Source: Fimbriimonadales bacterium (GTDB taxonomy: Bacteria; Armatimonadota; Fimbriimonadia; Fimbriimonadales; GBS-DC). From it: a DNA stretch of 64,000 nt. The translations under genes and the position numbers were made by a program. Where the stretch lies: assembly GCA_025061985.1 (NCBI GenBank), contig JANXAW010000005.1:1-64000 (forward strand), in the 5' to 3' direction. Below the pieces are notes generated by a model. The model was given only the letters and a program-made list of their open reading frames with translations, ran no database searches and was not told the origin of the DNA. Shown here one piece after another: positions 1 through 7,802 of this stretch (the stretch's first letter is position 1; every line of letters begins with the position of its first letter).

Positions 1-270
1 CGTCTGCGCTTGCACGCCGCGGTACAGGCAGGTAAGTCCATCACGCTCGCCTATGTGCGCACCGTGTGTGACAGCGTACTTGCTGACCACTATCACGCTT
101 GCCTACGCCAGCCGCCATGTGTTTCGCTAGAGAGCTGCGCCGAGTATGCTGTTGTGGAGACGGGCTACGAAGTTGCTGAGAACCGCTTGTTGCTGGAACA
201 GGCTTTGGCGCAACTTTCTGAGCGTGACCGCGTAGCTCTTAGAGGAAATGCCTTTTGGAGTGGAGAGTGA
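1..270 (+). pseudogene. ECF-like sigma factor fragment, 5'-truncated by the window and lacking region 4
   Basis: The frame is open from base 1, so the true start lies outside the window. The visible part resembles the end of sigma region 2 and the linker of an ECF sigma factor (a VSLES stretch after a basic segment), then the first helix of region 4 (LLLEQALAQLSERDRVAL). The protein stops about a dozen residues later, before any helix-turn-helix could form, so the -35-binding domain is missing. It sits 3 nt upstream of a prepilin-like gene in a tract with other broken genes. The sigma assignment rests on weak similarity read by eye. A truncated gene or a frameshift just after RVAL are both possible. 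Confidence 0.4.
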
Positions 271-273
271 ACC

Positions 274-972
274 ATGAGACGATGCGCCGGCATGAAACTG
301 GCGGAGCTGGTGGTTGTATTAACCATCTTGCTGCTGGTAGCGGCGATTATCACCCCAGTGGTGATATCTGTTCGCAAAGGCTCACTACGCAGCCAGTGCA
401 TGAGCAATCTACGCCAGATAGGGATTGCTACGCAGCTCTATCCGGCTGACTATCAGGCGCTGTACGAAAGCATGTTTCAACTCGCGGCATACCTCGACCT
501 GCGCCATCCGAAGGAAAGGGGTATTCTGGCTTGTCCTGCCGGCCGTCTGCAAGTGCCCCTGCGCAAGGCGGTTTCGTCGTACTCGTGGAACACGTCGTTG
601 CTGGGCGTGTCGCGCCAGCGCTTGCAAGAGGAGTCTCCTAATAGGGTGCTGGTGGATTGTGAGCATCATCTGGGCTTGCCCTTGCGTCAAGCGGAAGGCT
701 GGGCGAGCTACGACTATACGGTTGCGCCTTCCTATCCATTTCTGCTGACGCTCCGCTTAGACGGTTTCGTGCAAACGGTTCACGCCTGCCAAGTACGCGC
801 AGTGGAAGTCGGACCCATCGTAGTCGAGGGGCGAACTCTCGAGAAAGTGCTACAGGCGGTTTATCCTGGCGAAACAGAATATGAGAAAGCGACGATACCA
901 TACCCGTTATACGAGTTGTCATCAGCGAACTCCCCGCCCATAGAACTTGGTGGGCAAGCGTTGCGATGTTAG
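274..972 (+). CDS. Prepilin-type N-terminal methylation-domain protein
   Basis: This 232-residue protein starts with a short basic leader and then a G-M-K-L-A-E-L motif. If cleavage follows the Gly, the Glu falls at +5 as in type IV pilins, although the usual GFTLIEL is not kept. A long hydrophobic helix follows (VVVLTILLLVAAIITPVV), then a CMSNLRQIGIATQ segment typical of the pseudopilin helix. The remainder is an extracytoplasmic globular domain with a DCEHHLG stretch and a DGFVQTVHA stretch like the family's C-terminal display motif. It would be inserted by Sec, processed by a prepilin peptidase and take part in pilus-like or secretion assemblies. An SD-like GGAGTGGAGAG precedes ATG 274. 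Its stop overlaps the start of the next, broken, ORF, so coupling is likely. Confidence 0.7.
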   Translation: MRRCAGMKLAELVVVLTILLLVAAIITPVVISVRKGSLRSQCMSNLRQIGIATQLYPADYQALYESMFQLAAYLDLRHPKERGILACPAGRLQVPLRKAVSSYSWNTSLLGVSRQRLQEESPNRVLVDCEHHLGLPLRQAEGWASYDYTVAPSYPFLLTLRLDGFVQTVHACQVRAVEVGPIVVEGRTLEKVLQAVYPGETEYEKATIPYPLYELSSANSPPIELGGQALRC

Positions 973-1642
973 CAGGAACCAATCCTCTCAAGATGTTCTG
1001 GGCGGATGCTCACGGGTGGACGATTGGCAGCCGCACCTCCAACAGCATCGTCTTGGAGCGCGAGGGAGCACCGATGGGGTTAGGCGGGCAACGCCTTCGC
1101 GTCAAGGTATGGCTGCGAACAGACAAAGGCTACTGCCCATCCCGCGTAGAGATGTAGTATGGCAACGACACGCCTGCGTCCGCTCGGCGCGCCCCTCAAG
1201 CAATCTGGAATGTGTCTGAGTTCACTTTAGTAGAGGGGATGTAGATTCCCAAGTCTGTTTCTTATGAGCTGTACCCCCAGCCCGACATAGATGCTCAGGG
1301 CAGAATCTACTCCCGCTGGGGTCGTTGGATGAAGGCGCATTACCGCCTGGTGCGTGTAGGCAAGTGCAGTGAGCCTCAGCTTGTGCTACCAAACGATGTG
1401 CGTGTAGCAGACTTTCGGTTAGGCAAGACGGATATGGTGATCGGCTATTACAAGAAGGGCATGACGTACAACTGGGGCGATCTTGGGCGACTGGCGACGG
1501 AAGCGGAGCTGAAACAGCTTTCTGCCGAGCAGTATCCCGAACCGCCTCGGACTTCTTGGTGGCGTATTGCTTACTGTACGCGCCGCCAGTGCTCCTGATT
1601 CTGGGAGGCGCGTACTGGCTTTACCGGCTTAGGCGCTCGTGA
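966..1642 (+). pseudogene. Decayed membrane-anchored protein (two in-frame TAG stops and one frameshift)
   Basis: The ORFs at 966-1157 and 1329-1598 lie in the same frame. The bases between them translate into plausible protein interrupted only by TAG at 1155 and a second TAG near 1240. Near 1561 the sense reading moves to another frame, giving a C-terminal hydrophobic segment (LLYAPPVLLILGGAYWLY) ending in Arg-rich residues and a TGA at 1640. Together they describe one ancestral protein of about 225 residues with an exported or cytosolic domain and a C-terminal transmembrane anchor. I do not recognise the family. TAG is used as a normal stop elsewhere in the window (for example etfA), so recoding is unlikely and pseudogenisation is the simpler reading. 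Confidence 0.5.
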
Positions 1643-1803
1643 CAGACTTAGGCATGGACTTTGAGACAATCGCTTACTCTTTGCGTAGCGTAGGAATGTC
1701 AGCCGCCGCGTTGGGGATGGTTCATCGCGAGCTGCTACTCCGCCCCATAGGGGCACGGGCAGTGGCAGGGTTATTGGGTGTATGGACGCTACTGACCAGT
1801 TAG
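1639..1803 (+). CDS. Small hypothetical protein coupled to the broken gene
   Basis: A GTG at 1639 overlaps the TGA of the preceding reading frame in a GTGA arrangement, typical of translational coupling. The 54-residue product contains two short hydrophobic stretches (SVGMSAAALGM and AVAGLLGVWTLL) and could be a small membrane protein. An internal ATG at 1654 is an alternative start. It is not in the ORF track because of its length. No family is recognised. The coupled overlap is the main reason to list it. Confidence 0.35.
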   Translation: MTDLGMDFETIAYSLRSVGMSAAALGMVHRELLLRPIGARAVAGLLGVWTLLTS

Positions 1804-1807
1804 TTAA

Positions 1808-1838
1808 TTGCTCGCCTCTTTCCCTGTACGGGTATAAT
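1808..1838 (+). promoter_or_regulatory. Sigma-70-type promoter of etfBA
   Basis: A perfect TATAAT at 1833-1838, preceded by GGG, lies 25 nt upstream of ATG 1864. A weaker -35 (TTGCTC, 1808-1813) is spaced 19 nt away. The start codon has an AAGGAGGCG ribosome-binding site. Confidence 0.6.
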
Positions 1839-1863
1839 CTACACAGAAGGAGGCGAGTTATCG

Positions 1864-2613
1864 ATGAAGATACTGGTTTCGGTTAAGCGTGTGCCCGATC
1901 CTTACGCCAAGATTACGCCCAACGCCACGGGCGACGATATCAACCGTGACGGGCTACAGATGGCGGTCAACCCCTTTGATGAAATCGCCTTAGAGGAAGC
2001 GATTCGGCTCAAGGAGGCGGGCAAAGCCACAGAGGTCGTTGCAGTCTCCATCGGCGGAGCAGAATGCCAAGAACAACTGCGTACTGCGCTGGCGATGGGG
2101 GCTGACCGCGCTATCCTCGTGCAAACTGATGCCTCGCTGGACGCCCCAAGCGTCGCCAAAATCTTGGCAGCGGTGTTCCAGCGCGAGCAGCCTCAACTGA
2201 TGCTGATGGGCAAACAAGCCATCGATATGGACGAGAACCAAGTCGGGCAGATGTTGGCAGCACGATTGAACCTCCCTCAAGCCACCTTCGCCTCGAAAAT
2301 CAGCATCGAGAACGGCTGCGCTGTGGTAGAGCGTGAGACGGATAACGGTATTGAGGCGATTCGCGTGCCTTTGCCTGCGATTATCACCGCTGATTTGCGC
2401 CTCAATCAGCCGCGCTATGTTGCGCTCACGGGGATTGTGCGGGCGCGCACCAAACCGCTGGAGACCCTCACTCCAGCGCAGTTGGGGGTGCAGCCTCAGG
2501 TGCGCGTGCGCCTCGTGCGAGTAGAAGCGCCCCCGCCACGCAAGGCAGGCAAGCGCGTCAGCGATGTGCAGGAGTTAGTGCGCCTACTGCGCGAGGAGGC
2601 GCGCGTGATCTAA
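1864..2613 (+). CDS. etfB: Electron transfer flavoprotein, beta subunit
   Basis: The 249-residue protein has the EtfB pattern from its first residues (MKILVSVKRVPDP) through NPFDEIALEEAIRLKE and the AMP/ADP-binding-fold core (GKQAIDMDENQVGQMLA). Length is normal for the family. With EtfA it forms a soluble FAD-containing heterodimer that takes electrons from acyl-CoA and related dehydrogenases and passes them to the quinone pool or, in bifurcating types, to ferredoxin and NAD. It is the first gene of an etfBA operon with its own promoter and a strong SD. An acyl-CoA dehydrogenase begins at 63478 and is a plausible electron donor, though it is not linked here. Confidence 0.95.
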   Translation: MKILVSVKRVPDPYAKITPNATGDDINRDGLQMAVNPFDEIALEEAIRLKEAGKATEVVAVSIGGAECQEQLRTALAMGADRAILVQTDASLDAPSVAKILAAVFQREQPQLMLMGKQAIDMDENQVGQMLAARLNLPQATFASKISIENGCAVVERETDNGIEAIRVPLPAIITADLRLNQPRYVALTGIVRARTKPLETLTPAQLGVQPQVRVRLVRVEAPPPRKAGKRVSDVQELVRLLREEARVI

Positions 2614-2629
2614 CGAGGAGGTGTCAGCG

Positions 2630-3595
2630 ATGAAAGTCTTAGTAGTCGCAGAAACCAACGGCGAGCGCGTATTGGAAAAGACGCTGCCTGCGATTGCCTT
2701 TGCGCAGCAAAAAGCGTCTGATGGTTTCACCATCTTGGCGATAGGGAACGACCTCCAAGGCGCAGAGGCGCTGGCAGGCTATGGGGCGCAGGTGGTGCTA
2801 GCCGTTAATCACCCTGCGCTGGCGAAGCCCTTAGCCGAGCGCTATGCGCCTGTGATCGCGCATTATGCGCAGCAGCTGGGTGTGGACGCAGTAGTGGCAA
2901 CCACCAGCACCTTCAGCCGCGATGTATTAGCGCGCGTTGCAGGTATGCTGGACGCGCCGATGCTGAGCGACATCATCACGCTAGAGCGCACCAACGGCAA
3001 ACTGGTTGCCAAGCGCCCGATTTACTCGGCAAATCTTATCGGCACTTTTGAGGTAGAGGGCACGCCCGTGGTGATTACTGTGCGTGGACCTGCATGGGGC
3101 AAGCCCGAGCCGAAGGACAACACCTCACCAGTTCAGGCTGCGGAAGCACCAGCGGATATCCCCACGCGGTCGGAGTGGCTAAGCCTGCGAAGCAGCGGCG
3201 GCGGGCGACCTGACCTCACTCAAGCGCGCGTCGTAGTTTCTGGTGGACGCCCGCTCAAAGACCCTGAAACTTTCGAGCGATACATCGGCGGGCTAGCGGA
3301 TGTGCTGGGCGGAGCTGCCGGCGCTACTCGTGCCGCCGTCGACGCAGGAATCGCCCCCAACGAACTACAAGTCGGGCAAACGGGCAAAACAGTTGCGCCT
3401 GAACTCTACATCGCCGTGGGGATCTCTGGCTCGGTGCAGCACCTCGCAGGAATGAAAGACTCCAAAGTCATCGTGGCGATCAACATCGACCCCGAGGCGC
3501 CTATCTTCCAAGTCGCCGACTACGGACTAGTAGCAGACCTTTATCAGGCGGTGCCTGAGCTAATCGAGTTGCTCAAAAACAACAAAGGTGCGTAG
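2630..3595 (+). CDS. etfA: Electron transfer flavoprotein, alpha subunit
   Basis: This 321-residue protein has an N-terminal Rossmann-like domain ([17 protein letters not shown]) and the C-terminal EtfA FAD-binding domain ([20 protein letters not shown], then SGSVQH and [16 protein letters not shown]). The ORF track starts at GTG 2621, but that codon lies inside the SD (GAGGAGGTG, 2615-2623), so ATG 2630 is the better start. It follows etfB with a 16-nt gap. It binds FAD and pairs with EtfB to shuttle electrons from dehydrogenases to the respiratory chain. Confidence 0.95.
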   Translation: MKVLVVAETNGERVLEKTLPAIAFAQQKASDGFTILAIGNDLQGAEALAGYGAQVVLAVNHPALAKPLAERYAPVIAHYAQQLGVDAVVATTSTFSRDVLARVAGMLDAPMLSDIITLERTNGKLVAKRPIYSANLIGTFEVEGTPVVITVRGPAWGKPEPKDNTSPVQAAEAPADIPTRSEWLSLRSSGGGRPDLTQARVVVSGGRPLKDPETFERYIGGLADVLGGAAGATRAAVDAGIAPNELQVGQTGKTVAPELYIAVGISGSVQHLAGMKDSKVIVAINIDPEAPIFQVADYGLVADLYQAVPELIELLKNNKGA

Positions 3596-3603
3596 TAGCA
3601 GAA

Positions 3604-3632
3604 CGCAAGGCGAGCGTTAAGCTCGCCTTGCG
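3604..3632. terminator. Bidirectional hairpin between etfA and the LuxR-type gene
   Basis: A perfect 12-bp inverted repeat (CGCAAGGCGAGC / GCTCGCCTTGCG) with a 5-nt loop sits between two convergent genes. It lacks a clear U-tract on either side, so it is called from stem strength and position. Confidence 0.6.
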
Positions 3633-3658
3633 CGACTACAAGTGGCGATCCGCGAGGG

Positions 3659-3919
3659 TCAGTCTGCATTCTCCTTGAGGAAGACTTCAAGCGGGATCAG
3701 TCCCAGCTGTGCCGCCCGTCGGAACGCCTTCACGCGGTTGTTCACATTTAGCTTTTCGTAGATGTTTGCCAGGTGGAAGTCCACCGTGCGCTTGCTGACA
3801 AACAGCGCGTCGGCAACTTCCTGGGAAGAGCGCCCTTGCGCAATCAGGCTCAGCACCTCAATTTCGCGCTTGGTTAGTCGAACGGGCTTATCTCGGTTTT
3901 GCCACTTCCCTTGGCTCAT
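3659..3919 (-). CDS. Small LuxR/FixJ-type HTH regulator
   Basis: The 86-residue protein is little more than a LuxR-type DNA-binding domain. It has LTKREIEVLSLIAQGRSSQEVADALF, then SKRTVDFHLANIYEKL, the recognition-helix signature, and NRVKAFRRAAQLGL. No receiver or autoinducer domain is present, so it resembles GerE-like stand-alone regulators. An SD (GAGGTGACCGAGC) precedes ATG 3919. It is divergent from a GT9 glycosyltransferase gene across 124 bp and may regulate it or itself. The target is not evident from sequence. Confidence 0.85.
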   Translation of the reverse strand: MSQGKWQNRDKPVRLTKREIEVLSLIAQGRSSQEVADALFVSKRTVDFHLANIYEKLNVNNRVKAFRRAAQLGLIPLEVFLKENAD

Positions 3920-4043
3920 GCTCGGTCACCTCGTTCCCTGAGATTTCGCCGCCCGCAAGGGGTGTATTCCATATCCCTGCCAAAAATTCACAGCCTCGCT
4001 GGGATAGCAGGGAGGCAATTAGCTGCAGCGAACTCCATCTACG

Positions 4044-5165
4044 ATGCATCCTGTAGACCTCCGCCAGGTTGAACGCCTGCTCATCCTCAAGGTTTCCTCT
4101 ATGGGCGACATTGTGCACGCCTCGCCCGTAGCTGCTGCGCTCAAGCGTGCCTTTCCACACCTGAAACTCGGCTGGATTGCAGAAGATAGGCACGCTGGGG
4201 TGATTGAAGGTTCCCCACGCATTGACCGCTTGCATGTCATTCCGCACCAGGTGTTGCGCGAAAAGCCGTTTGGGCGCAAGGCGTGGCAGGCGGTACTGCA
4301 GCTAAGTCGTGAGCTACGAGCAGAGCGCTACCAAGTGGCGTTAGACCTGCAAGGCTTGCTCAAAAGTGCGATTTGGGGCGTGTTAGGAGGCGTGCCCATC
4401 CGCTACGGCGCACACCGAATGCGCGAGCTAACACCCCTGCTGCTGCGTCGCATTCCCGTGCCTGATGACCCCAACCGCCACGTGGTTCAGCAGTACCTAG
4501 ATGCCGCGCGTTGGCTAGGCGCTCCGGGCGAGTTCCCCGACCTCTATGCCACTCCAGAAGACGCTTTCGCCCCCGAGCCACCTGTGGAGTTCCCGCTTTT
4601 TGTGCCTGAAGTCGCGCACCAACAGGCGCTCCTCAAATTGGCGCAGTTGGGCGCAGATGGCGTGCCCTTCGTAAGCATCAACCCGTCGGCGGGGCGCGAG
4701 TGGAAGCGTTGGCATATCGCGAAGTTCGCCGAGCTTTCCGACCGTATTGAAGCGGAATGGGGAGTACCAGTAGTGTTTGTTGGTGGCGCAGGTGATAAGC
4801 CGCTAGAAGAGCAACTACGCACACTCAAAACGCGCCCCTTACGGAGCTTGATTGGGCGCACTTCGCTCAAAGAGGCGATGGCAATCGTGTGTCGCTCCGC
4901 GGTTCACATCTCTGGCGACACAGGCACAGCGCATATTGCTGCCGCCTTTCGCGTGCCCGTGGTAGCGCTTTATGGTCCTACGCGCCCTGAGCGCACAGGT
5001 CCGTATGGGCAGCGGGAGCGCGTGCTAGACAGACGCCCGCTTTGCACAGCTTGCCCGCCTGACCGCTGCCTGCGCAAGGAATGCTTGCAGTGGATTACGG
5101 TAGACGAGGTGTTGGAGAAAGCGCATCCACTGATAGAAGCAGCGCAGGTTGGACGCAATCCCTGA
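4044..5165 (+). CDS. ADP-heptose:LPS heptosyltransferase-like protein (GT9)
   Basis: This 373-residue protein has the glycosyltransferase family 9 layout. The N-terminal half has LLILKVSSMGDIVHASPVA and an ALDLQGLLKS motif. The C-terminal half binds the nucleotide sugar (FVSINPSAGREWKRWH, then HISGDTGTAHIAAAFRVPVVALYGPT). A Cys-rich tail (LCTACPPDRCLRKEC) is typical of GT9 enzymes. The family transfers heptose from ADP-heptose to lipopolysaccharide core, which fits a diderm envelope. The exact acceptor cannot be read, so no symbol is given. No SD is visible before ATG 4044. Confidence 0.88.
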   Translation: MHPVDLRQVERLLILKVSSMGDIVHASPVAAALKRAFPHLKLGWIAEDRHAGVIEGSPRIDRLHVIPHQVLREKPFGRKAWQAVLQLSRELRAERYQVALDLQGLLKSAIWGVLGGVPIRYGAHRMRELTPLLLRRIPVPDDPNRHVVQQYLDAARWLGAPGEFPDLYATPEDAFAPEPPVEFPLFVPEVAHQQALLKLAQLGADGVPFVSINPSAGREWKRWHIAKFAELSDRIEAEWGVPVVFVGGAGDKPLEEQLRTLKTRPLRSLIGRTSLKEAMAIVCRSAVHISGDTGTAHIAAAFRVPVVALYGPTRPERTGPYGQRERVLDRRPLCTACPPDRCLRKECLQWITVDEVLEKAHPLIEAAQVGRNP

Positions 5166-5206
5166 AACTTTTTTCCGCTTCGAAACGTATAGATAAGTGC
5201 CGTGCG

Positions 5207-5238
5207 AAAAAAAAATGCCGGGGCTTTTCAGCCCCGGC
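5207..5238 (-). terminator. Intrinsic terminator of groEL
   Basis: On the minus strand an 8-bp GC-rich stem (GCCGGGGC / GCCCCGGC) with a 6-nt loop is followed closely by nine T residues, just downstream of the groEL stop. Confidence 0.85.
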
Positions 5239-5264
5239 CATTGGGGGGTGAGTGGTCTGTGTGG

Positions 5265-6875
5265 TCAGTAGGGGGATGGTGAAGTCTTCTTGCCCTCCTT
5301 CTCCTCAGGGACCTCCGCCACGAGCGCCTCAGTGGTCAGCAGCATTGAAGCGATTGAAGCGGCGTTCTCCAGTGCCGTGCGAGTTACCTTCGCGGGGTCA
5401 ATGATGCCCGCTTTGACCATGTCCACGAACTCGCCTGTGACGGCGTCGTAGCCGTGTCCCTGAGGCAGCTCCTTGACCTTTTCCACGATCACAGAGCCTT
5501 CCACGCCCGCGTTGTTAGCGATCTGGCGCAGTGGCTCTTCCAAGGCACGGCGCACAATGTGCACGCCGATCTTCTCGTCGCCTTCCACTTGGAGGGCGTC
5601 CAAAGCTTTAATGGCATTCACCAAGGTGACGCCACCGCCTGGCACAATCCCCTCCTCAAGGGCAGCCTTGGTAGCGTTGATGGCGTCCTCAAAGCGCGAC
5701 TTCTTCTCCTTCAACTCAGTTTCGGTAGCGGCGCCGACCTTGATCACCGCTACGCCGCCCGCGAGCTTCGCCAGTCGCTCCTGCAACTTCTCGCGGTCGT
5801 AGTCAGACTCCGTGGTTTCGATTTGCTTGCGGATTTGCTGGATGCGCCCTTGAATGGCTTCGGGCTTGCCCTTGCCGCCGATGATGGTGGTGTGCTCTTT
5901 CTCGATGACCACCTTTTCGGCGCGTCCAAGCTGCTCAAGGCGCACGTTCTCCAGCTTGATGCCCAAGTCCTCTGTGATGAAGGTGCCCCCAGTGAGGATG
6001 GCGATGTCCTCCATCATCGCCTTGCGGCGCTCACCGAAGCCGGGTGCTTTGACAGCGGCGCACTGCAGCACGCCGCGCAGCTTGTTCACCACCAGCGTCG
6101 CTAGCGCCTCACCTTCCACATCCTCAGCGATCACCAGCAGCGGCTTGCCCGCGCGAACCACCTGCTCCAAGACGGGGATAAGGTCTTGAGCTGCGCTGAT
6201 CTTCTTCTCGTAGAGCAGGATGTATGGCTCCTCCAGCACGGCTTCCATCCGCTCGGGGTCGGTGATGAAGTAGGGCGAGATGTAGCCACGGTCAAAGCGC
6301 ATCCCTTCCACAACCTCGAGCGTGGTCTCCGTGCCCTTGGACTCTTCCACGGTGATGACGCCGTCCTTCGTGACCTTCTCGATGGCGTCGGCGATCACCT
6401 TGCCAATGTTGGGGTCGTTTGCAGAGATTGTGGCGACCTGCTCAATCGCCGCGCGCCCCTCCACAGGGATGGCAGTCTCCTTGATGAACTTCACGACGGC
6501 CTCTACGGCGCGGTCAATTCCGCGCTTGACAAACATCGGGTTTGCGCCCGCGGCGACTGCCTTCAGCCCCTCCTTGAAAATGGCTTGCGCCAGCACCGTG
6601 GCTGTGGTTGTGCCGTCGCCTGCAACGTCGTTGGTCTTGGAGGCTACTTCGCGCACCAGCTGCGCGCCCATATTTTCAAAGCGGTCTTCTAGCTCGATCT
6701 CCTTAGCAATCGTTACGCCGTCGTTGATGACCGTCGGAGAGCCGAACTTTTTCTCAAGCACTACATTTCGACCACGCGGTCCAAGTGTGACTTTTACAGC
6801 GTTTGCGATTGTATCTACACCCCGCTCCAGTGCGTGTCGAGCTTGCTCATTGTACAGAATTTCTTTCGCTGCCAT
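5265..6875 (-). CDS. groL: Chaperonin GroEL (Hsp60)
   Basis: The 536-residue protein is a standard GroEL from the equatorial domain ([21 protein letters not shown], then [14 protein letters not shown]) through the apical domain to the second equatorial segment ([11 protein letters not shown] and [19 protein letters not shown]). It forms the double-ring ATPase that folds client proteins with the GroES lid. The C-terminus ends in a charged and Ser/Pro-rich tail ([11 protein letters not shown]) instead of the Gly-Gly-Met repeat that lines the cavity in many bacteria. It is the second gene of the groES-groEL operon, 24 nt after groES, with an SD, and shares the CIRCE-controlled promoter. Confidence 0.98.
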   Translation of the reverse strand: MAAKEILYNEQARHALERGVDTIANAVKVTLGPRGRNVVLEKKFGSPTVINDGVTIAKEIELEDRFENMGAQLVREVASKTNDVAGDGTTTATVLAQAIFKEGLKAVAAGANPMFVKRGIDRAVEAVVKFIKETAIPVEGRAAIEQVATISANDPNIGKVIADAIEKVTKDGVITVEESKGTETTLEVVEGMRFDRGYISPYFITDPERMEAVLEEPYILLYEKKISAAQDLIPVLEQVVRAGKPLLVIAEDVEGEALATLVVNKLRGVLQCAAVKAPGFGERRKAMMEDIAILTGGTFITEDLGIKLENVRLEQLGRAEKVVIEKEHTTIIGGKGKPEAIQGRIQQIRKQIETTESDYDREKLQERLAKLAGGVAVIKVGAATETELKEKKSRFEDAINATKAALEEGIVPGGGVTLVNAIKALDALQVEGDEKIGVHIVRRALEEPLRQIANNAGVEGSVIVEKVKELPQGHGYDAVTGEFVDMVKAGIIDPAKVTRTALENAASIASMLLTTEALVAEVPEEKEGKKTSPSPY

Positions 6876-6899
6876 CGCGAATAATCACCTCCCTACGAT

Positions 6900-7187
6900 T
6901 TAGCTTTCAAGGATTGCTAAGATGTCGTCTTCGCGTAGAATAATGTACTCTTCGCCGCCGATTTTGATTTCGGTTCCGCCGTACTTAGAAAAGAGTACCT
7001 TATCACCGACTTTGACTTCAAGGGGTACCACTCGCCCGTCTTCCAAGACGCGCCCTGTGCCCACAGCTATGACTTCGCCCTCTTGGGGACGCTCCTTAGC
7101 GGTATCAGGCAGGATAATCCCGCTGCGAGTGGTTTCTTCTGCAGATTTCGGTCGAACCACAACGCGGTCTCCGATAGGCTTGAGCAT
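6900..7187 (-). CDS. groES: Co-chaperonin GroES (Hsp10)
   Basis: The 95-residue protein begins [18 protein letters not shown] and ends with the conserved [16 protein letters not shown]. It contains the mobile-loop region ([18 protein letters not shown]) and [13 protein letters not shown]. The ORF track starts at 7214, but the SD (GAAGGAGGTGG) lies between that codon and ATG 7187, so 7187 is the real start and gives a normal GroES length. It caps GroEL rings. Confidence 0.97.
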   Translation of the reverse strand: MLKPIGDRVVVRPKSAEETTRSGIILPDTAKERPQEGEVIAVGTGRVLEDGRVVPLEVKVGDKVLFSKYGGTEIKIGGEEYIILREDDILAILES

Positions 7188-7232
7188 CACGCCACCTCCT
7201 TCGCCCAAGAACAAGCGATTAGCATAAATTTA

Positions 7233-7259
7233 GTAGCACTCGCGCCTTGCGAGTGCTGA
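7233..7259 (-). promoter_or_regulatory. CIRCE operator (HrcA-binding site) of groESL
   Basis: AGCACTC-N9-GAGTGCT matches the CIRCE inverted repeat (consensus TTAGCACTC-N9-GAGTGCTAA) with the exact 9-nt spacer. It lies between the promoter and groES. HrcA would repress groESL here. No hrcA gene is in the window. Confidence 0.92.
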
Positions 7260-7269
7260 GATCGCCTTA

Positions 7270-7299
7270 TTTATACCCGTTGTCATGCGTGCTTGTCAA
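7270..7299 (-). promoter_or_regulatory. Sigma-70 promoter of groESL
   Basis: On the minus strand a perfect TTGACA (7294-7299) and TATAAA (7270-7275) are separated by 18 nt. The CIRCE element starts about 10 nt downstream of the -10. Confidence 0.85.
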
Positions 7300-7340
7300 T
7301 AGTGTACAGGTGTCTACGCGCTGCTTGGGGAAGTCCCTCG

Positions 7341-7802
7341 TCAAGGCAAAACGCGGTGTAGCCATGCGCGCAGTTGGGCGGCTTGCGTGCCGATACCCCC
7401 TGAGGTGCGCTTTAGCAGAATGGAGTGCGGAAGCCACTGCTCGACAGGCGTCAGAGCTCTTAGGTAAACGCTTCCCATCGCCAGTAGCACCTCTTGGTAA
7501 TCAACCGTTTGGGCGCGCTTCTGAAGTGTTGCAATCAATTTAGGTGCTAACTCGTCCGCACGTTTCGGGGTCATCTTTCTATCGTAGTATGGGATTAGTG
7601 TCTGCGCTTCGATAAGCCCAAACTCCGCCGAGAGAATAAGGATGTCAAGAATGCGCCTCTCCGAAGCTGGAGCGTGCTGCCACCAGCGGCGAAGAACGCG
7701 GTAGAAAATCCCATCGTAACGTTCGATGGCGGGAAGAAGTTCTGCATCCTTGCGCTTGCGCGCAGAGCAAGCGAGCACGAGTAGTCGCTTAGTTTCGCTC
7801 AC
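7341..7802 (-). CDS. DUF6884/YaaA-superfamily-like protein, last gene of the HerA-NurA operon
   Basis: The 153-residue protein starts with a beta strand ending in a Cys (LLVLACSARKRKD) and carries ILSAEFGLIEAQTLIPYYDRKMT. This matches the layout I associate with DUF6884 and YaaA-like proteins: strand, Cys-Ser, then an LSA-x-GL motif followed by a PYD motif. Start GTG 7802 is chosen because it follows AAGGAGGTG and overlaps the preceding stop as GTGA. In the dpd 7-deazaguanine DNA-modification clusters I recall DpdC being placed in a YaaA-related family, which would fit the TGT-like gene just upstream; that link is inference. The biochemical role here is unknown. Confidence 0.65.
   Translation of the reverse strand: MSETKRLLVLACSARKRKDAELLPAIERYDGIFYRVLRRWWQHAPASERRILDILILSAEFGLIEAQTLIPYYDRKMTPKRADELAPKLIATLQKRAQTVDYQEVLLAMGSVYLRALTPVEQWLPHSILLKRTSGGIGTQAAQLRAWLHRVLP

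Noticed and set aside
1155-1245. TAG readthrough or recoding in the broken membrane-protein gene
   Set aside because: TAG ends normal genes in this window, and the same gene also has a frameshift, so decay is simpler.
3888-4247. 119-residue minus-strand ORF upstream of the LuxR-type gene
   Set aside because: It overlaps the GT9 coding start and the LuxR start region, and its sequence looks like antisense of the GT9 gene.
5454-6104. 216-residue plus-strand ORF inside groL
   Set aside because: It lies wholly antisense to groL, has no SD or family signature, and follows from the GC-rich codon pattern of groL.
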